Part shown: in pieces, positions 55,395-62,978 of the stretch
How positions within the stretch are numbered: position 1 is the stretch's first letter
How the letters are laid out: each line of letters opens with the position of its first letter
Assembly (NCBI RefSeq): GCF_004217315.1
Contig: NZ_SGWR01000001.1
Span: forward strand, 248,001 to 312,000
Reading direction: 5' to 3'
Source of the DNA: Corticibacter populi
GTDB lineage: Bacteria; Pseudomonadota; Gammaproteobacteria; Burkholderiales; Burkholderiaceae_C
Length of the DNA: 64,000 nucleotides
Made by a program: the position numbers and the translations under genes
The notes under the pieces: model-generated
Seen by the model: the letters and a program-made list of their open reading frames with translations, nothing else
Databases searched by the model: none
What the model was told of the DNA's origin: nothing

Positions 55395-57206
55395 ATGGCA
55401 CGGGACAATTTCAAGGAGTCAATCAAGGCTGCGCTTCGCGATCGCGTCGCACATCGCTGCTCCAATCCTGAGTGCCGAGTCCCCACTGCAGCCCCTGGAT
55501 CCGGAACTAGGGGTGTAGTCCGAGGAGGTGATGCCGCGCACATAGCCGCAGCCTCGCCCAAGGGCCCTCGCTACGAAGAGAGCATGTCTGCGAAGGAGCG
55601 CTCGTCTATCGAGAACGGAATCTGGTTGTGTGTTACTTGTGCTCGTAAAGTTGATCACAATCCAGAGGCATATCCAGTCGAACTTCTGCGCGAATGGAAA
55701 GCCTCAGCTGAAAATGCTGCTACGCTGGAATTTGGCAGGCCACTCCTCGCAGATGCTCATTTGCAAGCGCAGGCGCAAATACTCGTCGCCCGGCAAGATC
55801 AAGCACAACAAGAAATACTTGCTAAGCTGAACTCCATTCAAGCCGATCTTGCCAATGGACGCTCATCAAGCCAAATAGGCGTTGAGCCGCTTGACCATTT
55901 GTTGGAAGCTCTGAGGCGGCTTGCAGACAATGGCAAGGTTCGAGGGGCAACTGTCATAGAACTCAGCAGCGACGGCCGCTATAGGGATGCTGCGACAGAA
56001 GCTATCCGTCTTGCTGAAGACGAGGCCAATGCTGCAGTTTATCTTAGAAACGCAGCAAAGGAGATGCGCAGTCGCGCCGCAACCCGGTGGCTCGATGCCG
56101 GAGATATCGCCTTCGTTTCGGATCATTTTCAAGCTGCCAATGCCTACGAGCGTTGCACCGAAATTGATCCATCAAATCCTTACGGCTGGAGTCGACTAGG
56201 AGAGATTTCTTGGTGGGTCGGCCGCCTAGACAAGGCATTGCATGCCTTTACTCAAATGTGGTATTCAATGCCGGAAGGGATTGTAACGCTGTGCAGAGGA
56301 GGGGATCCACCTGAAGCACAACTCGCTCAATTCATGATTGATCATCCAAACGTCAGCCGCGAGTCATACATCTGGACTATCAGAGGTATCGTAATTGCCG
56401 GGCTCAACATTGTCGAGATTTTGCGACGTCAGCCTTCTTTGGTCTCGCAATGGGTCATGCGGCTTGTACCTATGGAAGGAATTGGCAGACAGAGATCACC
56501 AACAGAGGCTGAAGCGGCAGGTATGGCTGAATTCTTCAGGGAACAGGTTTATAGCTTAGGTCGTGTGATCAGCACCAGTGCTGCGTCAACTGAGCATCGT
56601 CGCATCTTAGAAGGTCTCGCGCGTGTCTCTAGACGTCGAGCTGAACTTAACGAGAGCGAAGAGTACTTGCAGCGTGCGCGTGCCATGTCTGTCGAGCAAA
56701 AAGATTTTGTGGCCGAGGCAGTCTACCTATGCAATCTAGGTGTTGTTGCCAGCATGCGAGCTCAGATAAATACTGCCCGAGAATACTTTGATCAAGCTCT
56801 CTCCTTGTGCAAGGGGAATCCCCGCAAGGGACGGCTATTCGTCGGAACCAAACTTATCAGTGTCGAGGAGGCGGCTTGCCTTCGAGAGGAGCATGAGCTG
56901 AATTTGGCGAATGGCACCGCCATCGCAGCTCCGAAAGCAGACGAAATCGAGGTTTGCAACTTGCTCGCTGACGCGTTCGACCATGACACAGAAGCCGCTA
57001 TGCGAAAAGCTCTAGTCCTGAAAGAGACGGAAGGCAATGCACACGGCAACCTAGGTAGGCTCGCAATGATGGAAGGCGATATTGATCTAGCTCGACGGGA
57101 ATTTGAGATATCACTGGCACTTCATGAGTCGATCTGTTATTCCAGAGGAGTCGAAATTACACGCAACGCGATATTGCTCTTGGATAAATCCAAAACAGGA
57201 AAATAG
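55395..57206 (+). CDS. HNH-like zinc domain plus TPR-rich protein
   Basis: A 603-residue protein. The first 110 residues are an HNH-derived zinc domain: Cys22/Cys27 (CSNPEC), GDAAHIAAASPKGPRYEE with His49, NGIWLCVTCARKVD with Cys79/Cys82, and YPVELLREWKASAE. The histidine that follows the second Cys pair in active HNH enzymes is Ala83 here, a change common in the GIWLCxxCA subfamily, so it may bind rather than cut. A short coiled coil (residues 115-150) leads to a helical TPR-like body (GDIAFVSDHFQAANAYERCTEI, GVVASMRAQINTAREYFDQAL, LAMMEGDIDLARREFEISLAL, each a repeat). The ATG has no clear ribosome site. Probable defence or sensor protein; function unknown. Confidence 0.8.
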   Translation: MARDNFKESIKAALRDRVAHRCSNPECRVPTAAPGSGTRGVVRGGDAAHIAAASPKGPRYEESMSAKERSSIENGIWLCVTCARKVDHNPEAYPVELLREWKASAENAATLEFGRPLLADAHLQAQAQILVARQDQAQQEILAKLNSIQADLANGRSSSQIGVEPLDHLLEALRRLADNGKVRGATVIELSSDGRYRDAATEAIRLAEDEANAAVYLRNAAKEMRSRAATRWLDAGDIAFVSDHFQAANAYERCTEIDPSNPYGWSRLGEISWWVGRLDKALHAFTQMWYSMPEGIVTLCRGGDPPEAQLAQFMIDHPNVSRESYIWTIRGIVIAGLNIVEILRRQPSLVSQWVMRLVPMEGIGRQRSPTEAEAAGMAEFFREQVYSLGRVISTSAASTEHRRILEGLARVSRRRAELNESEEYLQRARAMSVEQKDFVAEAVYLCNLGVVASMRAQINTAREYFDQALSLCKGNPRKGRLFVGTKLISVEEAACLREEHELNLANGTAIAAPKADEIEVCNLLADAFDHDTEAAMRKALVLKETEGNAHGNLGRLAMMEGDIDLARREFEISLALHESICYSRGVEITRNAILLLDKSKTGK

Positions 57207-57317
57207 GACTATGGATTGACGCGAGCGAAAGATGAGGGTAGCTGCTACCGTTCGCGTGCAGTGTACTGACTCGTAGTTCGCACTGCTGAGCAGCCATAGG
57301 TGTTGCTCGGTTGAACT

Positions 57318-57332
57318 TCCGCAATGGGTCGG
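57318..57332 (+). repeat. 15-bp direct repeat, right of HNH-TPR gene
   Basis: TCCGCAATGGGTCGG is the second copy of the repeat at 55218 (14 of 15 bases). The rest of 57207-57425 shows no gene or other structure. Confidence 0.5.
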
Positions 57333-57425
57333 AAACGGCCATCTATTTTGGGAGAAAGTCAGCAAGGAGCAGGCATCGGCATGATGGTATCTTGATTCAT
57401 AGGGGCACCTATGGATTCGTTTCGG

Positions 57426-57656
57426 CTAATTATTCTCCGGGCGTTTCTCAGCGATTGAGGGATGATGAGGGTTCTCGAAGATATCTTCGACAGACTGATT
57501 GAAAATCGCACTGATCCGAAACGCCAAGTCCAGGGAAGGGGCGTGCTTTTCAGTTTCGAGGGCGTTGACAGCTTGGCGGGAGACGCCCAGTCGCTCTGCC
57601 AAATCCGCTTGCGTCAAGGCGAACTCGGCGCGCAGTATTCGTAATCGATTCTTCAT
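57426..57656 (-). CDS. Small XRE-family regulator
   Basis: A 76-residue Cro/C1-type DNA-binding protein. The helix-turn-helix FALTQADLAERLGVSRQAVNAL and the following PSLDLAFRISAIFNQSVEDIF define the YozG-like short subfamily. The ATG at 57656 lies one base after the stop of the membrane-protein gene, so both are one operon; a longer frame upstream overlaps that gene and is rejected. It may repress its own operon through the palindromes at 58081-58151. Confidence 0.9.
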   Translation of the reverse strand: MKNRLRILRAEFALTQADLAERLGVSRQAVNALETEKHAPSLDLAFRISAIFNQSVEDIFENPHHPSIAEKRPENN

Positions 57657-57657
57657 C

Positions 57658-58068
57658 TCAGTTGCTCGTGCGAACAAAGGGGGATGCAAGAGCGTACATT
57701 GCCCAGAAAAATGGATAGACGAGCCAGCCGGGAAGATGGGGAGCGGTCGCGTAGGTTTCGCCAAATCCCCATGCAGTGCAAAGCACCAGTGTTGCGCCGG
57801 CAGCCAGGATGAAGCATTTGGCGACGATCACGCGCACGAATTCGTCGCTCTCCGCCATGAGCCGAAGGGTGGCCCAAATTTGTCCTGCAACAGGTAACGC
57901 CACTGCCACGGCAACTGCCCATCCCGCAGGTCGTCCCAGAAGGCTGTCGAAAAAGCCGAGGATTGCGGCAATGTTGATCAGTATGTAGATCCCCATGAGG
58001 GACATCATACGAATGATGTATGTGCGTTCAACTGAAGGAGGACGCGCACGGTCGATGTGAGTGTTCAT
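57658..58068 (-). CDS. Four-helix membrane protein paired with XRE regulator
   Basis: A 136-residue protein with four hydrophobic segments (MMSLMGIYILINIAAILGFF, WAVAVAVALPVAGQI, VIVAKCFILAAGATLVLC, WLVYPFFWAMYALASPF). No enzyme motif is seen. Pairs of a small XRE regulator and such a membrane protein are frequent in proteobacteria and Gram-positives; their role is unknown. The start is the ATG at 58068; an in-frame ATG at 58083 lies inside a palindrome. Confidence 0.8.
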   Translation of the reverse strand: MNTHIDRARPPSVERTYIIRMMSLMGIYILINIAAILGFFDSLLGRPAGWAVAVAVALPVAGQIWATLRLMAESDEFVRVIVAKCFILAAGATLVLCTAWGFGETYATAPHLPGWLVYPFFWAMYALASPFVRTSN

Positions 58069-58080
58069 TGCTATGGGCTC

Positions 58081-58097
58081 CATGTAAGGTTTACATG
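58081..58097. promoter_or_regulatory. Palindrome CATGTAA-GGT-TTACATG
   Basis: A perfect 7-bp inverted repeat with a 3-base centre lies just downstream of the predicted -10 element and 13 bases before the membrane-protein ATG. It is a candidate operator for the XRE regulator of this operon. Confidence 0.45.
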
Positions 58098-58126
58098 ACT
58101 TTAATTATGTCGTGACTACTTGTCAA
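58098..58126 (-). promoter_or_regulatory. Promoter of membrane-XRE operon
   Basis: On the minus strand a consensus TTGACA (58121-58126) and TAAAGT (58098-58103) are spaced by exactly 17 bases. The -35 overlaps the right-hand palindrome at 58124-58151, the usual geometry for repression. Confidence 0.6.
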
Positions 58127-58151
58127 TAAGTAATGTTGTCATTACTTATTG
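58124..58151. promoter_or_regulatory. Perfect 12-bp inverted repeat overlapping the -35
   Basis: CAATAAGTAATG-TTGT-CATTACTTATTG is a perfect 12-bp inverted repeat. It has no T tract and overlaps the -35 box of the membrane-XRE operon, so an operator is more likely than a terminator. Bases 58152-58243 show nothing else. Confidence 0.6.
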
Positions 58152-58243
58152 ATTGGATTTTGGTCGATGAAGCATGTTGACCCACTAAGAACCTGCACAC
58201 GCTAGTTGCATGAATTCAGACCAACTCGTGTGGCAGGGTGTGC

Positions 58244-58896
58244 TCAGTATGCCGAGACGCATCGCCGTTCAATCGCGTGTCTGGCATGCGTGATGAATGC
58301 TGCAACATCGGCCGGATGGCTGGCGAGATCGTCCTGCTCCAGCGCCAGGTCGCTGGCGGGGGTCTTGCGTAACACCGGACGGTAAGGCGGCGTTACTTTT
58401 TTCTCCAGCGCATGCCCCAAATCTGTCTTTGGCACGGCGTCGAGCAGGGTTGGTGCGCTGGGCGCCAAGATGGCGATGCGGTGTGTGCGGGCCTGGGTCA
58501 AGAGCAGGGCAGGTCGTGGTCCACCTCCGGCTCCTCGAAAACGCTTGCCAGTATGTCCTCGCACCGCCGCCATTCACCAAACCGGGCCTCGCGCCTGGCG
58601 GGATGGCGCCAGGGCATGACGTGCTTCAGTGCCAGCACTGTCACTTCAAGCGCACGCAAGGTGGGCGATGGCGCGGGGGGCAGAAGGGGCCAACAGTGCC
58701 GCCACCAATGCCTGCCGCTCGGCCTGGCCCGGCGGCTTGTCCACGATGACCAGCAGGTCAATGTCGCTGTAGGGCCGAAGTCCGCCATTGACGGCAGAGC
58801 CGAAGAGGTGAAGGTCACGATGCCATGGACCTGATGCCGTTCGACGATGCCGCGGGCCTGGGCGACCTGGGTCCGATGGAGGGGCCTGTCGCTCAT
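58244..58896 (-). pseudogene. Decayed aminoglycoside adenylyltransferase (aadA/ANT(3'')-like)
   Basis: Pieces of one AadA-like protein lie in order in three frames: an ATG at 58896 (SDRPLHRTQVAQARGIVE), then a frame change to HLFGSAVNGGLRPYSDIDLLVIV with the GS-DxD catalytic motif, then ALEVTVLALKHVMPWRHPARREARFGEWRR and a final ALLLTQARTHRIAILAPSAPTLLDAVPKTDL (parts of a conserved order in AadA). At least two frameshifts separate them and the C-terminal third is not recognisable. It should not make a working resistance enzyme. The exact 3' boundary is a guess. Confidence 0.75.
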
Positions 58897-58943
58897 GGCG
58901 ATGGAGGGTAGCGCGGCAAATGCCTTGATGACGCCTCCATCGA

Positions 58944-59726
58944 CTACCGTGCGCAATCTCCATTGACTGCCGCCGCCACGAGAAATGGCGCGCTGAGCAG
59001 GCCCATGCCACTGCCTTGGTACTCGCCCTTGGCGCAGTCGCCTTTGGCGGATTGCGCAATCGCTTGGCCAAGGCGCTGGTCGGTGCGGTTGACGGCCGGG
59101 CCCTGCAGGCGGGCGTTGGCCTGCTGGGCGAGGGTGGGGGCATGGCGCATGCCCTGCAGTGCTTGCTGGATGCCGTGTGCATCCGTCGGGATGCGGGGGG
59201 TGGCCGGCGTGGCGTCTGGTTTTTCTGGCTGCGGCGAAGGATTGTCCGGATGGGTGGCGCGCGTGGCTGGCTGCGCCGATGGTGCAGATGGATTGGCCGC
59301 CCTGTCCGGAAGCTGGGCCTTGGCCAGAGGTGGTGCGTCGTTGCGTCTTGGCTGTGCCGGGGTTTGTGGCGCGGCAGAGGCCGTGTTTGAGGGGCTGCGT
59401 TGTTTCTTTGCCGAGACTGGGATGTCCGGTTGCGACCGGGTAGATGGTGACGGCTCCGTCTTCGGGGCAGGCGCTATTGCCCGGGCAGGGAGTTTGTCGG
59501 CTTTCGGGGGTGACGCTGGATGCTCGGGCAACAGTTGCACCTGGATGGCGAGGGTGGTCGCGGGTGCCTTCGCCTTCGGGATGGGCGCCACATGTGTTGT
59601 GAAGATGCCCAGCAGTAACGCGCCATGCATCGCCAATGCAAGCAGCGTGGTCATCAGCAGCCTGCGGTGCGGGTCCGGTGCCGGCTTCAGCATGCTGTGT
59701 GTGTGAGACGTGCTGGCGGCCTGCAT
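58944..59726 (-). CDS. TonB-like, Pro/Ala-rich periplasmic protein
   Basis: A 260-residue protein. A single N-terminal membrane anchor (LLMTTLLALAMHGALLLGIF) precedes about 140 residues rich in Pro, Ala, Lys and Ser, as in energy transducers that span the periplasm. The C-terminus (GDCAKGEYQGSGMGLLSAPF, ending NGDCAR) has two cysteines and lacks the classic TonB box-binding fold, so it is not a typical TonB. Short conserved tails of this kind occur in uncharacterised betaproteobacterial proteins. Function unknown. Confidence 0.6.
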   Translation of the reverse strand: MQAASTSHTHSMLKPAPDPHRRLLMTTLLALAMHGALLLGIFTTHVAPIPKAKAPATTLAIQVQLLPEHPASPPKADKLPARAIAPAPKTEPSPSTRSQPDIPVSAKKQRSPSNTASAAPQTPAQPRRNDAPPLAKAQLPDRAANPSAPSAQPATRATHPDNPSPQPEKPDATPATPRIPTDAHGIQQALQGMRHAPTLAQQANARLQGPAVNRTDQRLGQAIAQSAKGDCAKGEYQGSGMGLLSAPFLVAAAVNGDCAR

Positions 59727-59755
59727 CGCGGTGGCTTCAGGAGGCGTTGGGCAGC

Positions 59756-59989
59756 TCAGCGCTCGGAACCGGTGTGGCCGCCTGGTTCCGGGCGGTAGCT
59801 CAGCAGCTCGCCGGGCTGGCAGTCCAGGTGCTGGCAGATGGCTTCGAGCGTGCCGAGTCGGATGCCTTTGACCTTGCCTTGCTTGAGCAGCGAGAGGTTT
59901 TGCTCGGTGATGCCGATGGCCGCAGCGAGGTCCTTGGATTTGACCTTGCGCCGCGCCAACATGACGTCGAGGGTGATTTCAATGGGCAT
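59756..59989 (-). CDS. Small XRE-family regulator
   Basis: A 77-residue YozG-like DNA-binding protein. The helix-turn-helix KSKDLAAAIGITEQNLSLLKQG and the LEAICQHLDCQPGELLSY end are standard for this short subfamily. It lies downstream of a DUF2975 membrane protein on the same strand, a known partner arrangement, with 76 bases between. Probably autoregulates the pair. Confidence 0.9.
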   Translation of the reverse strand: MPIEITLDVMLARRKVKSKDLAAAIGITEQNLSLLKQGKVKGIRLGTLEAICQHLDCQPGELLSYRPEPGGHTGSER

Positions 59990-60065
59990 GGGGGTGATGG
60001 GAGAGCGCTTGAGTAGCCTGGATACATGACGGCCTGTGAGAAGGCTGCAGGCGTCTTGTGTCTTG

Positions 60066-60629
60066 TCAAACGAATTGCTGGTTTTCGGCGTGAAGTTCGC
60101 TGGCGCGGCGCAGGATGCGGGCGATCACCACCACGCAGGCGGCGAGAAACAGCGCGACGATGCTGCCGGAATCGAAACCGAGCGAGATCAGGCGCTCGCC
60201 GGGCGGATTGGTGAAGGTGAGCCAGGCGCTCAGCAAGGGCTCGCAGAGGAAGGTGGCGAGCACCCAGAGGGCCACGGCCTGGCCCAGCCGGCCCATGTGC
60301 GTGGCCGATTGCGGCGAGAAATATTGGCCGCCAGCGTAGTTGCGCAGCAGTGCGCGCAGGTGCAGCAAGCCACCAGAGAGCACCAGCAGCGGAATGGCCG
60401 AGAGCACGGCCGCGCCCAGGCGCTGCCACCATGGCAGCGCGGCGGGCTCAAGGGCGAGTGCGGCGATCAGGCTGTCGGAGAGCGAGAAGGACAGTCCGTG
60501 TCGCGCATGCAGGTCCTGCCATGCGGGGACGAGCCAGACCGCCGCATTGAGCAGCAGCATGCCGATGACCAGCCAGAGCGTGAGGGTGGCCATGCGCTGG
60601 CTGAGAACGGGGAGGCGATCGGTGACCAT
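60066..60629 (-). CDS. DUF2975 membrane protein
   Basis: A 187-residue protein with four hydrophobic helices (MATLTLWLVIGMLLLNAAVW, AVLSAIPLLVLSGGLLHLRA, LGQAVALWVLATFL, SIVALFLAACVVVIARIL). FSPQSATHMGRLGQAVALW is the DUF2975 signature after the second helix. It is always next to a YozG-like XRE gene in such loci; function unknown. The AT-rich stretch upstream (60640-60710) is a likely promoter zone. Confidence 0.88.
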   Translation of the reverse strand: MVTDRLPVLSQRMATLTLWLVIGMLLLNAAVWLVPAWQDLHARHGLSFSLSDSLIAALALEPAALPWWQRLGAAVLSAIPLLVLSGGLLHLRALLRNYAGGQYFSPQSATHMGRLGQAVALWVLATFLCEPLLSAWLTFTNPPGERLISLGFDSGSIVALFLAACVVVIARILRRASELHAENQQFV

Positions 60630-60739
60630 GACGTTTTTCTGGAAGTTTTAATGATCGAATTGTATTGAAAAATTATCGTAAAACAATAATAAATAAAAAG
60701 AGCAGCGATGATCATGGCCTGCGCATTCGCAGTGCAGCT

Positions 60740-61453
60740 TCATGCGCGCCTGGCGTGGTAGAGGCTGACGCGCCGGAACTCGGGTGATTCGTCCAGGTCG
60801 GGCCAGGTGCATGCCTGCAGCGTGGCCACGCGCTGATAGGGCGGGTGGCGGAAGTTGCGCACCCGCGAGTCGGCCAGCAGCACCTGGGCGCCACGCGTCA
60901 GGAAGGCATCGAGCAGGGGCAGGTTGGCGCGGTCGTACAGCACGTCGGCGGCGAGGATGAGGTCGAAGCGGTCGGCCTCGGCAAAGAAGTCGGCGCTGCT
61001 GCCGAGGGTGACGCCATTGAGTGCGGCATTGGCATGGCAGGCCTGGCGGGCGAGCGGGTCGAGGTCGCAGGCCACCACCTCGGTCGCGCCGACTTTCGCG
61101 GCGGCAATGGCGGCCACGCCCGAGCCGCTGCCGAAATCCAGCACTTTCTTGCCCTGCACCCACTGCGGATGCTCGGCCAGCCAGCGCGCCAGCGCCAGGC
61201 CACTGGCCCAGCAGAAGCACCAGTAGGGCGGCTCGTTCATGATGCGGCGGGTTTCGTCTGGCGAGAAGGGCCGGTGCATGCCGGCCGCATCCAGCAGCCA
61301 CAAGCGCAAAGCGGTGCCGGGTAGCTCGGTGAGGGCGAGCCGGGCATCGTGCAGCAAATCGTGCAGGGCGTGCTGCAAGGCCGCCGTGGCAGGCGCAGGC
61401 GCTGCACCTTCTGCTCTCTTTGCTCTCTCTGTCGTGGATTCGGATGGATTCAT
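60740..61453 (-). CDS. Class I SAM methyltransferase (ETF-beta lysine/PrmA-like)
   Basis: A 237-residue methyltransferase. The SAM motif is KKVLDFGSGSGVAAIAAAK, followed by EVVACDLDPLA and LILAADVLYDRAN. EPPYWCFCWASGLALARWL before it resembles the ETFB lysine methyltransferase (METTL20) and nicotinamide N-methylase subgroup, which methylates a lysine on electron-transfer flavoprotein. The ATG at 61453 is chosen; further upstream the frame lacks conserved sequence. Target unproven. Confidence 0.85.
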   Translation of the reverse strand: MNPSESTTERAKRAEGAAPAPATAALQHALHDLLHDARLALTELPGTALRLWLLDAAGMHRPFSPDETRRIMNEPPYWCFCWASGLALARWLAEHPQWVQGKKVLDFGSGSGVAAIAAAKVGATEVVACDLDPLARQACHANAALNGVTLGSSADFFAEADRFDLILAADVLYDRANLPLLDAFLTRGAQVLLADSRVRNFRHPPYQRVATLQACTWPDLDESPEFRRVSLYHARRA

Positions 61454-61560
61454 CAGCGCTTTCTTGGGGCAATGGCGTGACGCGTACCATGCCACGTCGG
61501 GCACTGTTTGATAAGGTCGATGACGTCGCAGTGGATGAACCCATGACAGGAGTACATACG

Positions 61561-61884
61561 GTGAAACGCTTTTTCCTGGTGGTGTGTTGTGCGGGCCTGG
61601 CAGCCTGCGGCAGCGTGGGCGGCCAGGCGCCGCAGAGCCCGCAGGGCCATGCCGAGGTGGTCAAGCCCCTTGGCTCACGGCAATGCGAAGGAGGTGGCAG
61701 CACGCTGGAGCAGTTGCAGGTGCAACTGGCCGGCGCCGGGGTGCGGGTGCTTGCGGCGGCGCAGGGCTCGGATGGCCGGATGTACCCGGCCGTTTGCGGT
61801 GCGCCGGATGGCCGCGTCGGGGTCTTCACCATCCCCGCTGGTCAGGTGGACGCGGCGGCGAATGCGGGGTTTCAGGCCAGGTGA
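61561..61884 (+). CDS. Small lipoprotein
   Basis: A 107-residue predicted lipoprotein with a signal (KRFFLVVCCAGLAACGS) and the lipobox LAAC. The mature part has two further cysteines (RQCEGGGSTLEQLQVQLAGAG and MYPAVCGAPDG), which may form a disulfide, and ends in FTIPAGQVDAAANAGF. The start is a GTG with AGGAG nine bases before; an ATG at 61543 is less likely. No family is recognised; function unknown. Confidence 0.75.
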   Translation: MKRFFLVVCCAGLAACGSVGGQAPQSPQGHAEVVKPLGSRQCEGGGSTLEQLQVQLAGAGVRVLAAAQGSDGRMYPAVCGAPDGRVGVFTIPAGQVDAAANAGFQAR

Positions 61885-61939
61885 GGGGAGAGTTGCATCG
61901 GGCGCGAGGCGGTGGTGATGGCGCTCCCTGGCCCGGCGC

Positions 61940-62935
61940 TCAACGCTCCACACCGGCGAATCCGGCCTCCGGATAGCGCTCGCCGGCAATGGCTGCCGCA
62001 TCGAACAGGTGATCCAGCTCCGCAATCTCCCCGGCTGTCAGCGTGATGTCGGCGGCGGCCACATTGCTCTCCAGATAGGCGATGCGCCGCGTGCCGGGGA
62101 TCGGGATCACGTGCGGATGCTTGTTCAGCAGCCACGCCAGCGCAATCTGCGCATTGCTCCAGCCGCGCGCCTTGGCAAATTCGCCCAGCGCGGCGACCAG
62201 CCGGCGGTTGTGGGCTTCGGCCTCGCCGATGAAGCGCGGGTTGTGGCGGCGGAAGTCGTTCTCGGCCAATTGGTCGGCCGCCACGGTGGCCGTCAGAAAG
62301 GCCCGGCCCAGCGGGCTATAGGCCACGAAGGCAGTGCCCTGTTCGGCGCAGGCGGCCAGCATGCCTTGCTCGGGCTCGCGGCTCCACAGCGAGTATTCGC
62401 TCTGGACGGCGGCAATCGGGTGCACTGCGTGGGCGCGCCGCAAGGTCTGCTGCGAGACTTCCGAGAGCCCGATGGCCGCCACCTTGCCCTCGGCCACCAG
62501 CCGGGCCATTGCGCCCACCACGTCCTCGATGGGCACGGCCGGGTCGCGCCGGTGGCAGTAGTAGAGGTCGATCTGCTCGACGCCGAGGCGCCGCAGCGAG
62601 GCCTCGCAAGCGGCCTGGATGTAGGCGGGCGAGTTGTCGATGCGGCGCTCATAGCGGCCTGCCTCGCGCACGATGCCGAACTTGGTGGCCAGCACCATGC
62701 GCTGCCGCCGGACCGGGCCGCCTTCGGCAATGAACCGCCCGAGCAATTGCTCGTTGTGGCCCAGGCCATAGGTGTCGGCCGTGTCGAACAGGGTGACATC
62801 CAGTTCCAGCGCGCGGGCCAGCGTGCGCAGTGACTGGGCATCGTCGCTGGGGCCGTAGAACTCGCTCATGCCCATGCAGCCGAGGCCGAGGGCGGACACC
62901 ATGGGGCCTTGCGTCCCGAGTCGTCGTTGTTGCAT
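61940..62935 (-). CDS. Aldo/keto reductase
   Basis: A 331-residue NADPH-dependent reductase of the AKR fold. MVSALGLGCMGMSEFYG, the catalytic tetrad region with TLFDTADTYGLGHNEQ (Asp and Tyr), the Lys in LATKFGI and the His in DLYYCHRRDP are present; IPIPGTRR binds the 2'-phosphate. Members act on quinones and aromatic or sugar aldehydes. It follows an SDR gene by 43 bases and is probably cotranscribed. Confidence 0.93.
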   Translation of the reverse strand: MQQRRLGTQGPMVSALGLGCMGMSEFYGPSDDAQSLRTLARALELDVTLFDTADTYGLGHNEQLLGRFIAEGGPVRRQRMVLATKFGIVREAGRYERRIDNSPAYIQAACEASLRRLGVEQIDLYYCHRRDPAVPIEDVVGAMARLVAEGKVAAIGLSEVSQQTLRRAHAVHPIAAVQSEYSLWSREPEQGMLAACAEQGTAFVAYSPLGRAFLTATVAADQLAENDFRRHNPRFIGEAEAHNRRLVAALGEFAKARGWSNAQIALAWLLNKHPHVIPIPGTRRIAYLESNVAAADITLTAGEIAELDHLFDAAAIAGERYPEAGFAGVER

Positions 62936-62978
62936 CGTTTTCTCCAGAAGTTGGGTCAGGGCATTCGTCCCATGGGAG

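Noticed and set aside
58188-58200. AGAACCTGCACAC as another copy of the stop-codon repeat
   Set aside because: Only about eight bases match the element end, with no inverted partner nearby.
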